This document shows positions 15,668 through 23,849 of a DNA stretch of 28,917 nucleotides, piece after piece. This DNA is from an uncultured Eubacteriales bacterium. GTDB lineage: Bacteria > Bacillota > Clostridia > Christensenellales > Borkfalkiaceae. The notes under the pieces are model-generated. The model made no database searches, was not told the origin of the DNA, and saw only the letters and a list, made by a program, of their open reading frames with translations. The stretch is from NCBI GenBank assembly GCA_958421945.1, contig CATZMZ010000014.1:1-28917 (forward strand), written 5' to 3'. A program made the translations under genes and the position numbers. How positions within the stretch are numbered: the stretch's first letter is position 1; the number at the start of each line of letters is the position of its first letter.

Positions 15668-16642
15668 TTACAACATAGTTCTTCTTAATTCGTTTTCGTC
15701 TTTTTCGGACAGATATTTAAGTGGAATGTCCATAGCGGTTACCGCACCCGTAAACCCTGCTTTGCGCATTTTGCAAACCGCGCGCGCATACGCCACGAGA
15801 ATTTCGCCCGTTAATTGAGGGTTGCTCGACGTTTTAAGCGACAAATCGAGCGACGTTTTTTCGTTCCCGCCGGTAACCCCGCGACGGATAACGCTTCCGC
15901 CGTGAGGAAAACGCGAATGTCCGAGCCAAAATTCCCGTTCCGAAATAATATTTACGGCAGTGTCGTATTCTGAAAAATAGTCGGGCATGTTCTTAATTTC
16001 GTTTATAACCGCGTTTTTGTCCGCATTTTTTTCTAAAACGACGAAACACTCTCTTTTATGCATTTCGCGCGCGGTAAAAACTTTCCCCACACCTTTTCGA
16101 GCAGCGTTTATTGCCGCGCGTTTCGGAACGGTATATGCAACCGCGTATTTTACGCCCGAAATTTCCTTAATCGCGTTGGTATGCCCTTGCGAAACGCCTT
16201 TACCCCAAAAGGTATAACTTTTCCCTCGCGGCAAAACCGATTCGAAAACTATTCTCGCGAGAGAGAACAGTCCGGGATCCCAGCCTACGGAAATTGCGCA
16301 CAGCTTGTTATTTGCCTTTGCCGCCCTTTCTATTTTTTCAAAATACTCGGGAATTTTTGCGTGAGTATCGAAAGAATCTACCGTATTGAATCTTTCGGCG
16401 TAATACGGCGCGTTTTCGGGCAGCTCGCTCGCGCTGCCGCCGCACAAAATCAAAACGTCCGTTTTGCCCGAAAATTCGTACAGCCTGCTTAACGGATAAA
16501 CGTTAGCACCGGTCAACGAAGTAACGTCTTCGGGATTCCTTTTGGTAAAAATCCCGACGCACTTTGCGTCGCCGCATTTCGACAAAGCCAAATCCGCGCC
16601 TTTTCCGACGTTTCCGTAACCGACTATCGCCGCTTTAAACAT
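15668..16642 (-). CDS. ddh: meso-Diaminopimelate D-dehydrogenase
   Basis: NADPH-dependent enzyme making meso-2,6-diaminopimelate from tetrahydrodipicolinate in one step, for lysine and peptidoglycan cross-links. Residues 1-30 form the dinucleotide-binding fold with GYGNVGKG (8-15). Family hallmarks are DSFDTHAKIPEY, SVGWDPGLFSL (GWDPG at 120-124) and GKGVSQGHTNAIK. The SRFPHGGSVIRRG segment lies in the dimerisation/substrate region. At 324 residues the length is normal. GAGGT precedes the ATG. It is first in the five-gene minus-strand cluster and divergent from spoIIE. Confidence 0.95.
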   Translation of the reverse strand: MFKAAIVGYGNVGKGADLALSKCGDAKCVGIFTKRNPEDVTSLTGANVYPLSRLYEFSGKTDVLILCGGSASELPENAPYYAERFNTVDSFDTHAKIPEYFEKIERAAKANNKLCAISVGWDPGLFSLARIVFESVLPRGKSYTFWGKGVSQGHTNAIKEISGVKYAVAYTVPKRAAINAARKGVGKVFTAREMHKRECFVVLEKNADKNAVINEIKNMPDYFSEYDTAVNIISEREFWLGHSRFPHGGSVIRRGVTGGNEKTSLDLSLKTSSNPQLTGEILVAYARAVCKMRKAGFTGAVTAMDIPLKYLSEKDENELRRTML

Positions 16643-16658
16643 TAAAGACCTCGCATAT

Positions 16659-16687
16659 ATCTTACATTATTTCGCGAAAAAAATCAA
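16659..16687 (-). promoter_or_regulatory. sigma-A promoter candidate of ddh
   Basis: TTGATT (16682-16687), 17-base spacer, TAAGAT (16659-16664); four of six matches in each box. The predicted leader is short (about 10 bases) but just holds the GAGGT ribosome binding site. Confidence 0.4.
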
Positions 16688-16818
16688 AGGGTTTTATAAT
16701 AAATACTTTAATAATTTTTCCGTCCGAAAATTTGCTGACGTTCGCTCGTTAGCCCGAAATTCGCGTGACGCTTTATTTTCCGTTCGCTTTTTTAGCCGAG
16801 TTTTGAAAATAAATATAG

Positions 16819-16849
16819 TTTACGGCAAAAACGCGCCTTTTACGGCAAA
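16819..16849 (+). repeat. Two direct repeats upstream of the spoIIE promoter
   Basis: TTTACGGCAAA occurs at 16819-16829 and again at 16839-16849, start to start exactly 20 bases (two helical turns). The second copy ends 11 bases before the putative -35. The arrangement suits an activator binding one face of the DNA. In Bacillus spoIIE is activated by Spo0A. The reverse complement TTTGCCGTAAA only partly resembles the 0A box TTTGTCGAA, so the factor is not identified. Confidence 0.5.
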
Positions 16850-16860
16850 TACTCCGTTTT

Positions 16861-16890
16861 TTCGCAAGCGCAAATCAAATACAATATAAT
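16861..16890 (+). promoter_or_regulatory. Promoter candidate of spoIIE
   Basis: TATAAT at 16885-16890 with a weak -35, TTCGCA (16861-16866), at 18-base spacing. A poor -35 with a perfect -10 is what an activator-dependent promoter looks like, and phased direct repeats lie just upstream. Predicted leader about 17 bases, containing the GGGTGGG ribosome binding site. Confidence 0.5.
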
Positions 16891-16913
16891 CGCAAAACAA
16901 TTTCGGGTGGGCT

Positions 16914-19202
16914 ATGAAAACGAAAAAGAAACCCCTAAACTATCTTTCGGTAATAAAATATATTCTTTTACTTTTCGGTTTTATGCTATTAAACAGGCTT
17001 GAATCGGAGATTTTTTTATATTCGGCGAGTTTGTTTGCCGCGGCGATAGTTCTCGGTTCTTCGACAATCTTAACCACCGTCGCGCTTATCGCTTCGTTTC
17101 TTTTAACGGGAACGTACGGATTGTTGCCGTCGGTGTCCGTTTCGGCTGCGTTTCTTGTCCTCGTTAAACTTTTATATTCGCATTTTAACGTTAAAATCAA
17201 GTACGAAATATCTATTTTTACCGCGATTTCGCTTATAGGCTTTATTATTCTCGGCGACACGGTAAACGAAATCGGTATCGAAAAACGAATTCTCGTTTCC
17301 GTAATAACCTCTTTTTTATCACTCGTTTTCTACGTCAGCGGTAAGGCTTTCGGCGAAAAAGGACTGAAAATCAAGTTTTCTTACGACGAATTCGCCGCCG
17401 CCGCGATTGCTACCGTCGTTATCGGCGTGGGCGTTTGTAACTTTTTATCGCCGTTCGTATGGAAAGGCGTTTCCGTCTTTATAATTTTGTGCGCGTGTTA
17501 TCTTTTAAGGTTCGGGTTGGGCTCGTTTATTTCGGCAATTTGCGGAATCAGTCTTGCGGTGTTTTACGGCGATATACGATACGTTGCGGCAATTATCCTT
17601 ATCGGCGCGCTGGCGGACGGATTTACGGGGTTATCGCGTTACGCCGCGGCAATAGCCGTTCCTTTGGGCGATTATCTTACCGAAGCGATTTTCGGCGTTT
17701 ATAACGGTTACGCGCTCGTCGATTTTTTGCCCGTGATTATCGCGGCGGCGTTCTTTGCCGTTATACCGTCAAAGCCGCTTTCGGCGTTAAAAGAAAAGCT
17801 TTACTCTTTCCGCGAAAAACAGTTAATCAGAACAACGATAAATCGCAATCGAGTTATGCTGTCAAACAGGCTATACGAGCTTTCGGGCGTGTTTACCGAA
17901 ATGGCGTGGGCTTTTTCGGCAATCAGAAAAACGGGCGCGTCCAAGGAAAAGACCAAGTCCGCTATGGCAAAAGATATTAAATTTAACGTTTGCAAGGCTT
18001 GCCCATGCGCGTCCAAATGCAAAAAATTCGATTACGATACCGACGCGGAGCTTTCAAAAATGATTGACGTGGGGCTTGCGAAAGGTAAGCTCTCTTTGAT
18101 AGATATCCCCTCTTCGCTCAGCGAAAGATGCGTAAAACTAAGCGAAATGACGTTCGGAATAAATAAAATGCTGTCCGATTACCGAGCGTATATGTTAAAC
18201 GCCTCTAACCTCGCCACGGGCAGACAGCTCATCGCGGAAGAAGCGGAGGGCGTTTCTAATATTCTGCGCGGTCTTGCGCTCGAATCCGGCGCGACGCTTA
18301 AATACCAAAGCAGGCTTGAACGAACGCTTACAGGCAACCTTTTAAAAAACGGGTTTTACGCAAGCGAGCTTCTTATTTACGGCGAAAACGAAAACTCAAC
18401 CCTTTGCCTCGTTCTCGCAATGAAAGATTTTTCCGTTAAAACGCTTCAACGAATAATCGATAAAACGCTCGGCTTTCCTATGACGCTTACCGATAAAACC
18501 AACATAACCGAAGATAAAAGCTATCTCGTATTCAAAAAAGCTCCCGATTACGACGCGGTTTTCGGGATTTCAAAGGTTACCAAGGACGGCTCGGAAATAA
18601 GCGGAGATACTCACGCCGTTTCGAGGATTTCGGAAGAAAAGTTTTTAGTCGCCCTTTCGGACGGCATGGGTAGCGGCGCGGACGCGGAAGCCATTTCGTC
18701 CGTTTCTCTTTCGCTTATCGAAAGTTTTTATAAGGCGGGCATGGAAAGCGAGCTTATCCTTAACACCGTAAATAAGCTCCTTTCGATAAACGCGGAAGAC
18801 TCTTTCACCGCGCTTGACGTTTCCGTTATCGACCTTAAAAATTGTAAAGCCGATTTTATAAAATACGGCTCGCCTTACGGCTTTATCGTCGGCGACGGCG
18901 GCGTTAGGATTATCGAGGGAAACACTCTGCCGCTCGGAATTTTATCCGAGCTTAAACCGTCCGTTTGTCAAGCGGAACTTTCGGACGGCGATATGATTGT
19001 TTTAACAACCGACGGCGTTTCGGACGCTTTCGGTTCTTCGCAAGATGTCATCGAATTTTTGCGAAAAATCCCCGCTAAAAACCCGCAATCGCTTGCCGAC
19101 GAGCTTTTAAGCAACGCCGTTCACCGCTCTGACGGTTACAAGCGCGACGATATGAGCGTTCTTGCGGTGCGTATTTATAAAAAACGCGAAAACCCGGCTT
19201 GA
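16914..19202 (+). CDS. spoIIE: Stage II sporulation protein E (membrane PP2C phosphatase)
   Basis: Dephosphorylates the anti-anti-sigma factor SpoIIAA to free sigma-F in the forespore, and in Bacillus also takes part in the polar septum. The 762 residues fall into three parts. About ten transmembrane helices span residues 12-285. A regulatory middle carries a cysteine cluster, CKACPCASKCKKF, at about 360-372. The C-terminal PP2C-type phosphatase has SDGMGSGADAEAIS at about 581-594, FTALDVSVIDL and LTTDGVSDAFG at about 698-708 (metal-binding aspartates). The ATG follows GGGTGGG. It is divergent from ddh and is followed by an SOS-type promoter for the next operon. No strong terminator is visible after it. 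Confidence 0.96.
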   Translation: MKTKKKPLNYLSVIKYILLLFGFMLLNRLESEIFLYSASLFAAAIVLGSSTILTTVALIASFLLTGTYGLLPSVSVSAAFLVLVKLLYSHFNVKIKYEISIFTAISLIGFIILGDTVNEIGIEKRILVSVITSFLSLVFYVSGKAFGEKGLKIKFSYDEFAAAAIATVVIGVGVCNFLSPFVWKGVSVFIILCACYLLRFGLGSFISAICGISLAVFYGDIRYVAAIILIGALADGFTGLSRYAAAIAVPLGDYLTEAIFGVYNGYALVDFLPVIIAAAFFAVIPSKPLSALKEKLYSFREKQLIRTTINRNRVMLSNRLYELSGVFTEMAWAFSAIRKTGASKEKTKSAMAKDIKFNVCKACPCASKCKKFDYDTDAELSKMIDVGLAKGKLSLIDIPSSLSERCVKLSEMTFGINKMLSDYRAYMLNASNLATGRQLIAEEAEGVSNILRGLALESGATLKYQSRLERTLTGNLLKNGFYASELLIYGENENSTLCLVLAMKDFSVKTLQRIIDKTLGFPMTLTDKTNITEDKSYLVFKKAPDYDAVFGISKVTKDGSEISGDTHAVSRISEEKFLVALSDGMGSGADAEAISSVSLSLIESFYKAGMESELILNTVNKLLSINAEDSFTALDVSVIDLKNCKADFIKYGSPYGFIVGDGGVRIIEGNTLPLGILSELKPSVCQAELSDGDMIVLTTDGVSDAFGSSQDVIEFLRKIPAKNPQSLADELLSNAVHRSDGYKRDDMSVLAVRIYKKRENPA

Positions 19203-19388
19203 TTTTTTGCCGCAACTTTCTCTAACCCTTTCCTTTTGCACTTATCGTCCGTTATCTGCCGCAATTTATCCGCCGCTTTTCCGACCAAACTTTCGCAACT
19301 ATCATCTAAAGCATAGGCAACTCGACGCGATTCTTATACGGTACAGCACCGTTGGCATAAATTCCCATCTATTTTTTTCTTTATTATG

Positions 19389-19402
19389 CAAACGTTTGTT
19401 TG
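19389..19402 (+). promoter_or_regulatory. LexA (SOS) box 1, overlapping the -35
   Basis: CAAACGTTTGTTTG. Against the Gram-positive LexA/DinR pattern GAACN4GTTY it has AAAC-GTTT-GTTT, one mismatch. Its last three bases are the start of the TTGACA -35, so binding would block RNA polymerase. It includes a perfect 10-base palindrome, CAAACGTTTG. Confidence 0.6.
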
Positions 19403-19429
19403 ACATTTGCGTTTGTTTTATGTTATCAT
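19400..19429 (+). promoter_or_regulatory. sigma-A promoter of the radical SAM / DUF4130 operon
   Basis: TTGACA (19400-19405), 18-base spacer, TATCAT (19424-19429; five of six). The start of transcription is predicted near 19436, between the two LexA-type boxes. Confidence 0.75.
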
Positions 19430-19442
19430 AACGATACAAACA

Positions 19443-19456
19443 CGAACGAACGTTTG
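19443..19456 (+). promoter_or_regulatory. LexA (SOS) box 2, just downstream of the transcription start
   Basis: CGAACGAACGTTTG is an exact match to GAACN4GTTY, and 13 of 14 positions fit the Bacillus consensus CGAACRNRYGTTYC. It lies about seven bases after the predicted start of transcription, a common operator position. Confidence 0.75.
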
Positions 19457-19520
19457 CAATTTTGCCTTAAACTTCTATTTTGTTTCGTTCGGAAATCTTA
19501 TTATAACGGGCGAAAACATT

Positions 19521-20831
19521 ATGATTGACGAAAAAAGGCTGACAATTTTAACGAACGGCGCGAAATATGACGTTTCCTGCTCGTCCTCGGGTTCGTGGAG
19601 AAAAGGTAAAATCGGCGAACTTGGCAACGCAAGCTTTTCCGGAATATGCCATACCTTCACTTCGGACGGACGGTGCGTGTCGTTAATTAAAATTCTTTTA
19701 TCGAACGACTGTGTTTACGACTGCGCGTATTGCGTAAACAGGCGTTCTTTATCCGTGCCGAGAGCGACCGCTACTCCTGCCGAAATATGCGAGCTGGTGA
19801 TGCAGTTTTACAAGCGGAACTACATCGAGGGGCTTTTTCTTTCCTCGGCAGTGACGAAAAACCCTAATTATACGATGGAGCTGTTATACGAAACGGTAAG
19901 ACTTTTAAGGCGTGTTTATCGCTTTAACGGTTATATTCACGTTAAGGGAATCCCCTTTGCCGACAAGCTTTTAGTAGAAAAAACAGCATTTCTTGCGGAC
20001 AGAATGAGCTTTAATATCGAGCTGCCAAGCGAAAAAAGTCTTAAACTTCTCGCGCCGCAAAAGGACAAAACCGCGATAATAACGCCGATGAAACAACTTA
20101 CTATAAACAAATACAACGATTTCCGCGACAGAAAAGATTTTCTGCCCGCCGGACAAACATCGCAAATGATTATAGGAGCTTCTCCCGAAAGCGACGCGCA
20201 CATTCTAAAGCTTTCCGAATATATGTATAAAAATTATAAGCTTAAACGCGTATATTATTCATCCTATGTCCCCACTAACTTCGATACGACGCTTTTGCCG
20301 GTAAATCCCGTCCCCAAAATCCGTGAACACAGACTGTATCAGGCTGACTGGTTACTAAGGTTTTACGGGTTTTCGGCTGAAGAAATCACGGACGAAAACG
20401 GCAATTTACCACTCGATTACGACCCGAAAAGCGTTTGGGCGTTAAAACATTTGGACGTTTTTCCCGTAGAAATAAACAAAGCGTCATTTGCGTCCTTGGT
20501 GAGAGTTCCGGGAATCGGCATAAAAGGCGCACTGCGCATAATTTCGGCAAGAAAATATACTAATTTACGATTCGAGGACTTAAAACGCATGCGAATAACC
20601 TTAAAACGCGCCGCACATTTCATTACGTGCAACGGAAAATTCATAGGTCGTGAGGGTGACGATATCAAAAAATTTTTAGAAGAACCTCAATACGCCGCAA
20701 ACGGGCAAATCTCAATGTTCGGGAATGCCGACGGACAACTCTCTATATTCGATACGACTTCTGACTGCGGCATTTCAGAGCGCAACGCGTCCGATACCGC
20801 CGCTTTTTCCGCGCTTACGGGGGAATTATGA
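19521..20831 (+). CDS. Putative DNA modification/repair radical SAM protein (TIGR03916 type)
   Basis: Radical SAM enzyme of a family thought to act on DNA; the reaction is not established as far as I know. Cys64, Cys68 and Cys71 (CVYDCAYC) form the CxxxCxxC site for the 4Fe-4S cluster that cleaves S-adenosylmethionine. The central barrel follows (GYIHVKGIPF, FNIELPSEKSLKLLAPQK). Near residues 322-350 is a helix-hairpin-helix, LVRVPGIGIKGALRI, a non-specific DNA-binding motif. The frame is open upstream to 19407, but that lies inside the promoter. ATG 19521 is therefore chosen, with a weak GGG ten bases upstream, giving 436 residues. It overlaps the next gene by four bases and is preceded by two LexA-type boxes. 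Confidence 0.9.
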   Translation: MIDEKRLTILTNGAKYDVSCSSSGSWRKGKIGELGNASFSGICHTFTSDGRCVSLIKILLSNDCVYDCAYCVNRRSLSVPRATATPAEICELVMQFYKRNYIEGLFLSSAVTKNPNYTMELLYETVRLLRRVYRFNGYIHVKGIPFADKLLVEKTAFLADRMSFNIELPSEKSLKLLAPQKDKTAIITPMKQLTINKYNDFRDRKDFLPAGQTSQMIIGASPESDAHILKLSEYMYKNYKLKRVYYSSYVPTNFDTTLLPVNPVPKIREHRLYQADWLLRFYGFSAEEITDENGNLPLDYDPKSVWALKHLDVFPVEINKASFASLVRVPGIGIKGALRIISARKYTNLRFEDLKRMRITLKRAAHFITCNGKFIGREGDDIKKFLEEPQYAANGQISMFGNADGQLSIFDTTSDCGISERNASDTAAFSALTGEL

Positions 20832-21571
20832 CTGTTTTCGTAACCGAAAAATCAATGAACGGGCTTTTGTGCGCCCTTTTTAAAAGCTTTACCGAGAAAA
20901 TTATTCCCGATAACGTTACCGACGGCAAACTTTTTCAGCCGCAATTAGGCGATTTTCTCGTTAAAATAACGCCCGACGAAAAGCACGCCGAACGCGTCAA
21001 AGCCGCGCTGATTAAATACGGCGGCTATCCGACGATTTCGACAATCAGAGCTTGTCTTTTATCGTGCAACGGTGACTGTATGAAGGTGGCTTTCGGCTTT
21101 GCGTATAAAACGCTTTCGTTGCGAACAGACGTTTCAGGCAACCTTGCCGACCCGCTCGTTTCGGAATTTACCTTTATCGTTCGCAAGGTTACGTCCGAAA
21201 TACATTCTATGAAGGGATTTTTAAGGTTTAAGGAGTCTGTCGGCGGCGTTATTTACGCGGATTATTCCCCCGATAACGATATAACCGAACTGTTAGCTCC
21301 GCATTTTTTGCAAAGACTTTCGGGTTTGCCGTTTATTATTCACGACGTAAAGCGCGGTAAAATCGCCATATCGAACGGTTTTAAGCTTAAATACGACGTT
21401 ACCGACAAGATTGCAAGCTTTACCCCGTCGCAAAACGAGTCGGAATTTGAAAAATTGTGGAAAAAATATTATAAGGAAGTCAATATCGCAGAACGCAAAA
21501 ACCGAAAACAACAGGACGCTTATATGCCGAGAAGATATCGCAGATTTATGACGGAAACCTTTGAAGAATAA
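20828..21571 (+). CDS. DUF4130 / TIGR03915-family putative DNA metabolism protein
   Basis: Partner of the TIGR03916 radical SAM protein; the two families are usually adjacent, and DUF4130 is found fused to UdgX-type uracil-DNA-binding proteins in other bacteria. Its biochemical role is unknown to me. The 247 residues show the family pattern: an N-terminal region opening with VFVTEKSMNGLLCALF, then EFTFIVRKVTSEIHSMKGFLRF, YADYSPDNDITELLAPHF and FIIHDVKRG. The tail is rich in basic and aromatic residues (YMPRRYRRFM). The ATG overlaps the preceding TGA (ATGA), so translation is coupled. It ends face to face with hom. Confidence 0.88.
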   Translation: MTVFVTEKSMNGLLCALFKSFTEKIIPDNVTDGKLFQPQLGDFLVKITPDEKHAERVKAALIKYGGYPTISTIRACLLSCNGDCMKVAFGFAYKTLSLRTDVSGNLADPLVSEFTFIVRKVTSEIHSMKGFLRFKESVGGVIYADYSPDNDITELLAPHFLQRLSGLPFIIHDVKRGKIAISNGFKLKYDVTDKIASFTPSQNESEFEKLWKKYYKEVNIAERKNRKQQDAYMPRRYRRFMTETFEE

Positions 21572-21610
21572 AAAAATGCGCGGCGGTCGATATTCAATCG
21601 TCCGCCGCGC
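21571..21610 (-). terminator. Terminator after hom
   Basis: Long stem GCGCGGCGG / CCGCCGCGC extended inward by CGAT/ATCG across one mismatch (21578-21610). On the minus strand it is followed by A and TTTTTT. It separates hom from the convergent DUF4130 gene; on the plus strand there is no T run, though the stem may still slow transcription. Confidence 0.85.
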
Positions 21611-21662
21611 GCTCGGTATATTTAACGCTTTTTAACCTGATACTATGATTTTGCCGCCGTTA

Positions 21663-23048
21663 TCATTCTTCTATTCTGATAAAGCCTTTAACGCCCAGAA
21701 CCCCGTCGAGCGTGTTGACTTTTTCGAGCGTTTTTTGCATAACGCTTTCTTTCGTCGGGTGGGTAATGATAACGATTTCCGATTTATCGTCCGCCTCGGA
21801 AAGCTGCTTAACTTCTTTTAAGCTTACACCGTTTTTAGCAAACGCGCCCGCGAGCTTTGCCATTACGCCCGTTTCGTCCTTTGCGGAAATTCTGACGTAA
21901 TACATCGTAACGAAATCGGAAACGAATTTCGTCTCTTTATTGCCCTTTTCGTTATTTTTAAAGCAAGCGTAATAAAAATCAGGGTGTTTTGCAGCAAAAA
22001 TAATATCCGAAACAATCGCGCTGCCCGTAGGTAACGCACCCGCTCCCCTGCCGTAAAGCATAATTTCACCAACGGAATCGCCCACGAGATGAACGGCGTT
22101 AAACGAATCGTTTACGCTCGCAAGCGGGTTATCCGTTTTTATAAAGGTGGGGTGAACCCTTACGTCCACGCCGTTCTCGTCGTTTTTGCCGAGCGCGAGA
22201 AGCTTTAACGTATAGCCCATCTCCTTTCCGTAAGCAATATCGTATTTATCAACGCCCGTTATCCCCTCTCTGTAAACGTCCGTATAACTGATTTTTGTGT
22301 TAAAAGCAAGGCTTGACAAAATGGACAGCTTATAAGCCGCGTCAAAACCTTCCACGTCGGCGGTGGGGTTAAATTCGGCATACCCGAGCTTTTGCGCTTC
22401 TTTAAGCGCGCTCTCGTAATCAGAACCCTCGACCGTCATTTTGGTAAGAATATAGTTAGTTGTGCCGTTTATAATGCCTTTAAGCGATAAAATTTCGTTC
22501 GCCTGCATTCCGTCCTGCAAAACCCTGATTATAGGAACGCCGCCCACGCAGCTTGCCTCGAAAAACAAGCCGGCGTTCGTTTTTTTAGCCTCGTCTTCTA
22601 ATTCGGGCCAGCATTTAGCGAACAATTCTTTATTAGAGGTAACAACGGTTTTACCGCTCATTAAAGCTTTAAGCACGAACGTTTTGGACGGTTCGATTCC
22701 GCCGATAACCTCAACCACGATATCGACGTTGGGGTTGCCGATAACCTCCTCGATATTAGAAGCGATAATCGACTTGTCCACCCCGAGCGAAACGGCGCGT
22801 TCCACGCTGCGTTCCATAACGCTTTCAACGCTGACGTCAAGATTTTGCGTCCGCTTGAAATATTCTTTCTTTTCGGTCAGAATTTTGTAAACACCGCCGC
22901 CAACCGTTCCGAGTCCCAAAATTGCAACGCCTACTTTTTTCATTTTATTGTAACCTCCGAGTTTCTTTTCCGTATCGACCGCCGTTTCCGAATTTTCGGG
23001 AAAAGCGTTGTTGCCGTCATTTTTCTGCAAATCGTTTAACTTGTCCAT
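21663..23048 (-). CDS. hom: Homoserine dehydrogenase with C-terminal ACT domain
   Basis: Reduces aspartate semialdehyde to homoserine for threonine and methionine synthesis. The core begins with MKKVGVAILGLGTVGGG (NAD(P)-binding loop GLGTVGGG at 45-52). SNKELFA, INGTTNYILTKM and GYAEFNPTADVEGFDAAYKL are the catalytic-domain hallmarks. Residues about 385-461 are an ACT domain (AKDETGVMAKLAGAFAKNGV), expected to bind threonine as feedback inhibitor. The first 35 residues are an unusual polar extension. An internal ATG at 22943, ten bases after GGAGG, gives the usual family start; the first ATG (23048) has AAGG seven bases upstream. Both are plausible. It lies 27 bases after coaX. Confidence 0.95.
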   Translation of the reverse strand: MDKLNDLQKNDGNNAFPENSETAVDTEKKLGGYNKMKKVGVAILGLGTVGGGVYKILTEKKEYFKRTQNLDVSVESVMERSVERAVSLGVDKSIIASNIEEVIGNPNVDIVVEVIGGIEPSKTFVLKALMSGKTVVTSNKELFAKCWPELEDEAKKTNAGLFFEASCVGGVPIIRVLQDGMQANEILSLKGIINGTTNYILTKMTVEGSDYESALKEAQKLGYAEFNPTADVEGFDAAYKLSILSSLAFNTKISYTDVYREGITGVDKYDIAYGKEMGYTLKLLALGKNDENGVDVRVHPTFIKTDNPLASVNDSFNAVHLVGDSVGEIMLYGRGAGALPTGSAIVSDIIFAAKHPDFYYACFKNNEKGNKETKFVSDFVTMYYVRISAKDETGVMAKLAGAFAKNGVSLKEVKQLSEADDKSEIVIITHPTKESVMQKTLEKVNTLDGVLGVKGFIRIEE

Positions 23049-23075
23049 AGCGTAACCTTGGGGAAATCCCCGTCC

Positions 23076-23849
23076 TTATCCTTCGTTATTTAACGCATAA
23101 ATCATTCTCAAACCGTCAAGCGTCAAGGTCCTGTCCACCTTAACGATGGTTTTCGATTCCTTGGCGATAATTTCGCCCAAACCGCCCGTCGCTATAACTT
23201 TCAATTCGTTTGAGCCAAGCTCTTTGCGTATCTTATTGACGATATTGTCAACTAACCCGGCAAAGCCGAAAATAATACCTGCCTGCATATTGCTTTCGGT
23301 TGTTTTGGCGATAACCTTTTTAGGCGCGCGAAGCTCTATCATGGGTAACTGCGCGGTATTATGCACGAGGCTTTCAAGCGCGGTTTTAACACCCGGCGCG
23401 ATAACGCCGCCGACAAGCGCTCCGTCGCCGTCTATAACGTTAAACGTGGTTGCCGTACCGAAATCGATGATTACGATAGGTCCTCCGTATTTATTATATG
23501 CCGAAACGCTGTTCACTATTCTGTCCGCGCCCACTTCTTTCGGATTTTCCACTTTTACGTTAAGTCCGGTTTTAATCCCCGGTCCTACCATAAGCGGATT
23601 TATGCCGAAAAAATATTCGCACATATGGCACACGGTATAGTTAAGCGGCGGAATAACCGAAGAAACGATAATCCCCGTTATATCCTGCTTTTCTATCCCT
23701 TTATCCTTTAATAAATTAACAAGCACCGCGCCGTATTCGTCCGCAGTCCTCGACAACCTCGAAGAAACACGGAAAGACGCCACAATTTTGTCGCCGTCGA
23801 ATACGCCGTATTTAATGTTGGTGTTGCCTATATCTATTCCGAGTATCAT
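23076..23849 (-). CDS. coaX: Type III pantothenate kinase
   Basis: Phosphorylates pantothenate, the first step of coenzyme A synthesis; CoaX enzymes are not feedback-inhibited by CoA. At 257 residues it has the ASKHA-fold phosphate motifs: DIGNTN (6-11), GADRI (107-111) and the DFGTATTFNVI motif (129-139). GGVIAPG, and TGGLGEII near the C-terminus, complete the set. GGAGA lies eight bases before the ATG. It overlaps the ECF S-component gene by four bases (ATGA), so the two are translationally coupled. Confidence 0.97.
   Translation of the reverse strand: MILGIDIGNTNIKYGVFDGDKIVASFRVSSRLSRTADEYGAVLVNLLKDKGIEKQDITGIIVSSVIPPLNYTVCHMCEYFFGINPLMVGPGIKTGLNVKVENPKEVGADRIVNSVSAYNKYGGPIVIIDFGTATTFNVIDGDGALVGGVIAPGVKTALESLVHNTAQLPMIELRAPKKVIAKTTESNMQAGIIFGFAGLVDNIVNKIRKELGSNELKVIATGGLGEIIAKESKTIVKVDRTLTLDGLRMIYALNNEG

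Larger units (their letters stand above)
19203..19520 (+). other. Intergenic region between spoIIE and the radical SAM gene
   Basis: No gene is supported here. The first part (19203-19385) is featureless apart from a weak five-pair inverted repeat ACGGT/ACCGT near 19339-19353 followed at a distance by a T run, not a convincing terminator. The second part holds a consensus promoter with two LexA-type boxes, then a leader of about 85 bases up to the ATG at 19521. Confidence 0.6.

Noticed and set aside
19407..19520. Upstream extension of the radical SAM gene by 38 codons
   Set aside because: It would start inside the TTGACA/TATCAT promoter and run over a LexA-type box; the ATG at 19521 begins where the family-like sequence begins.
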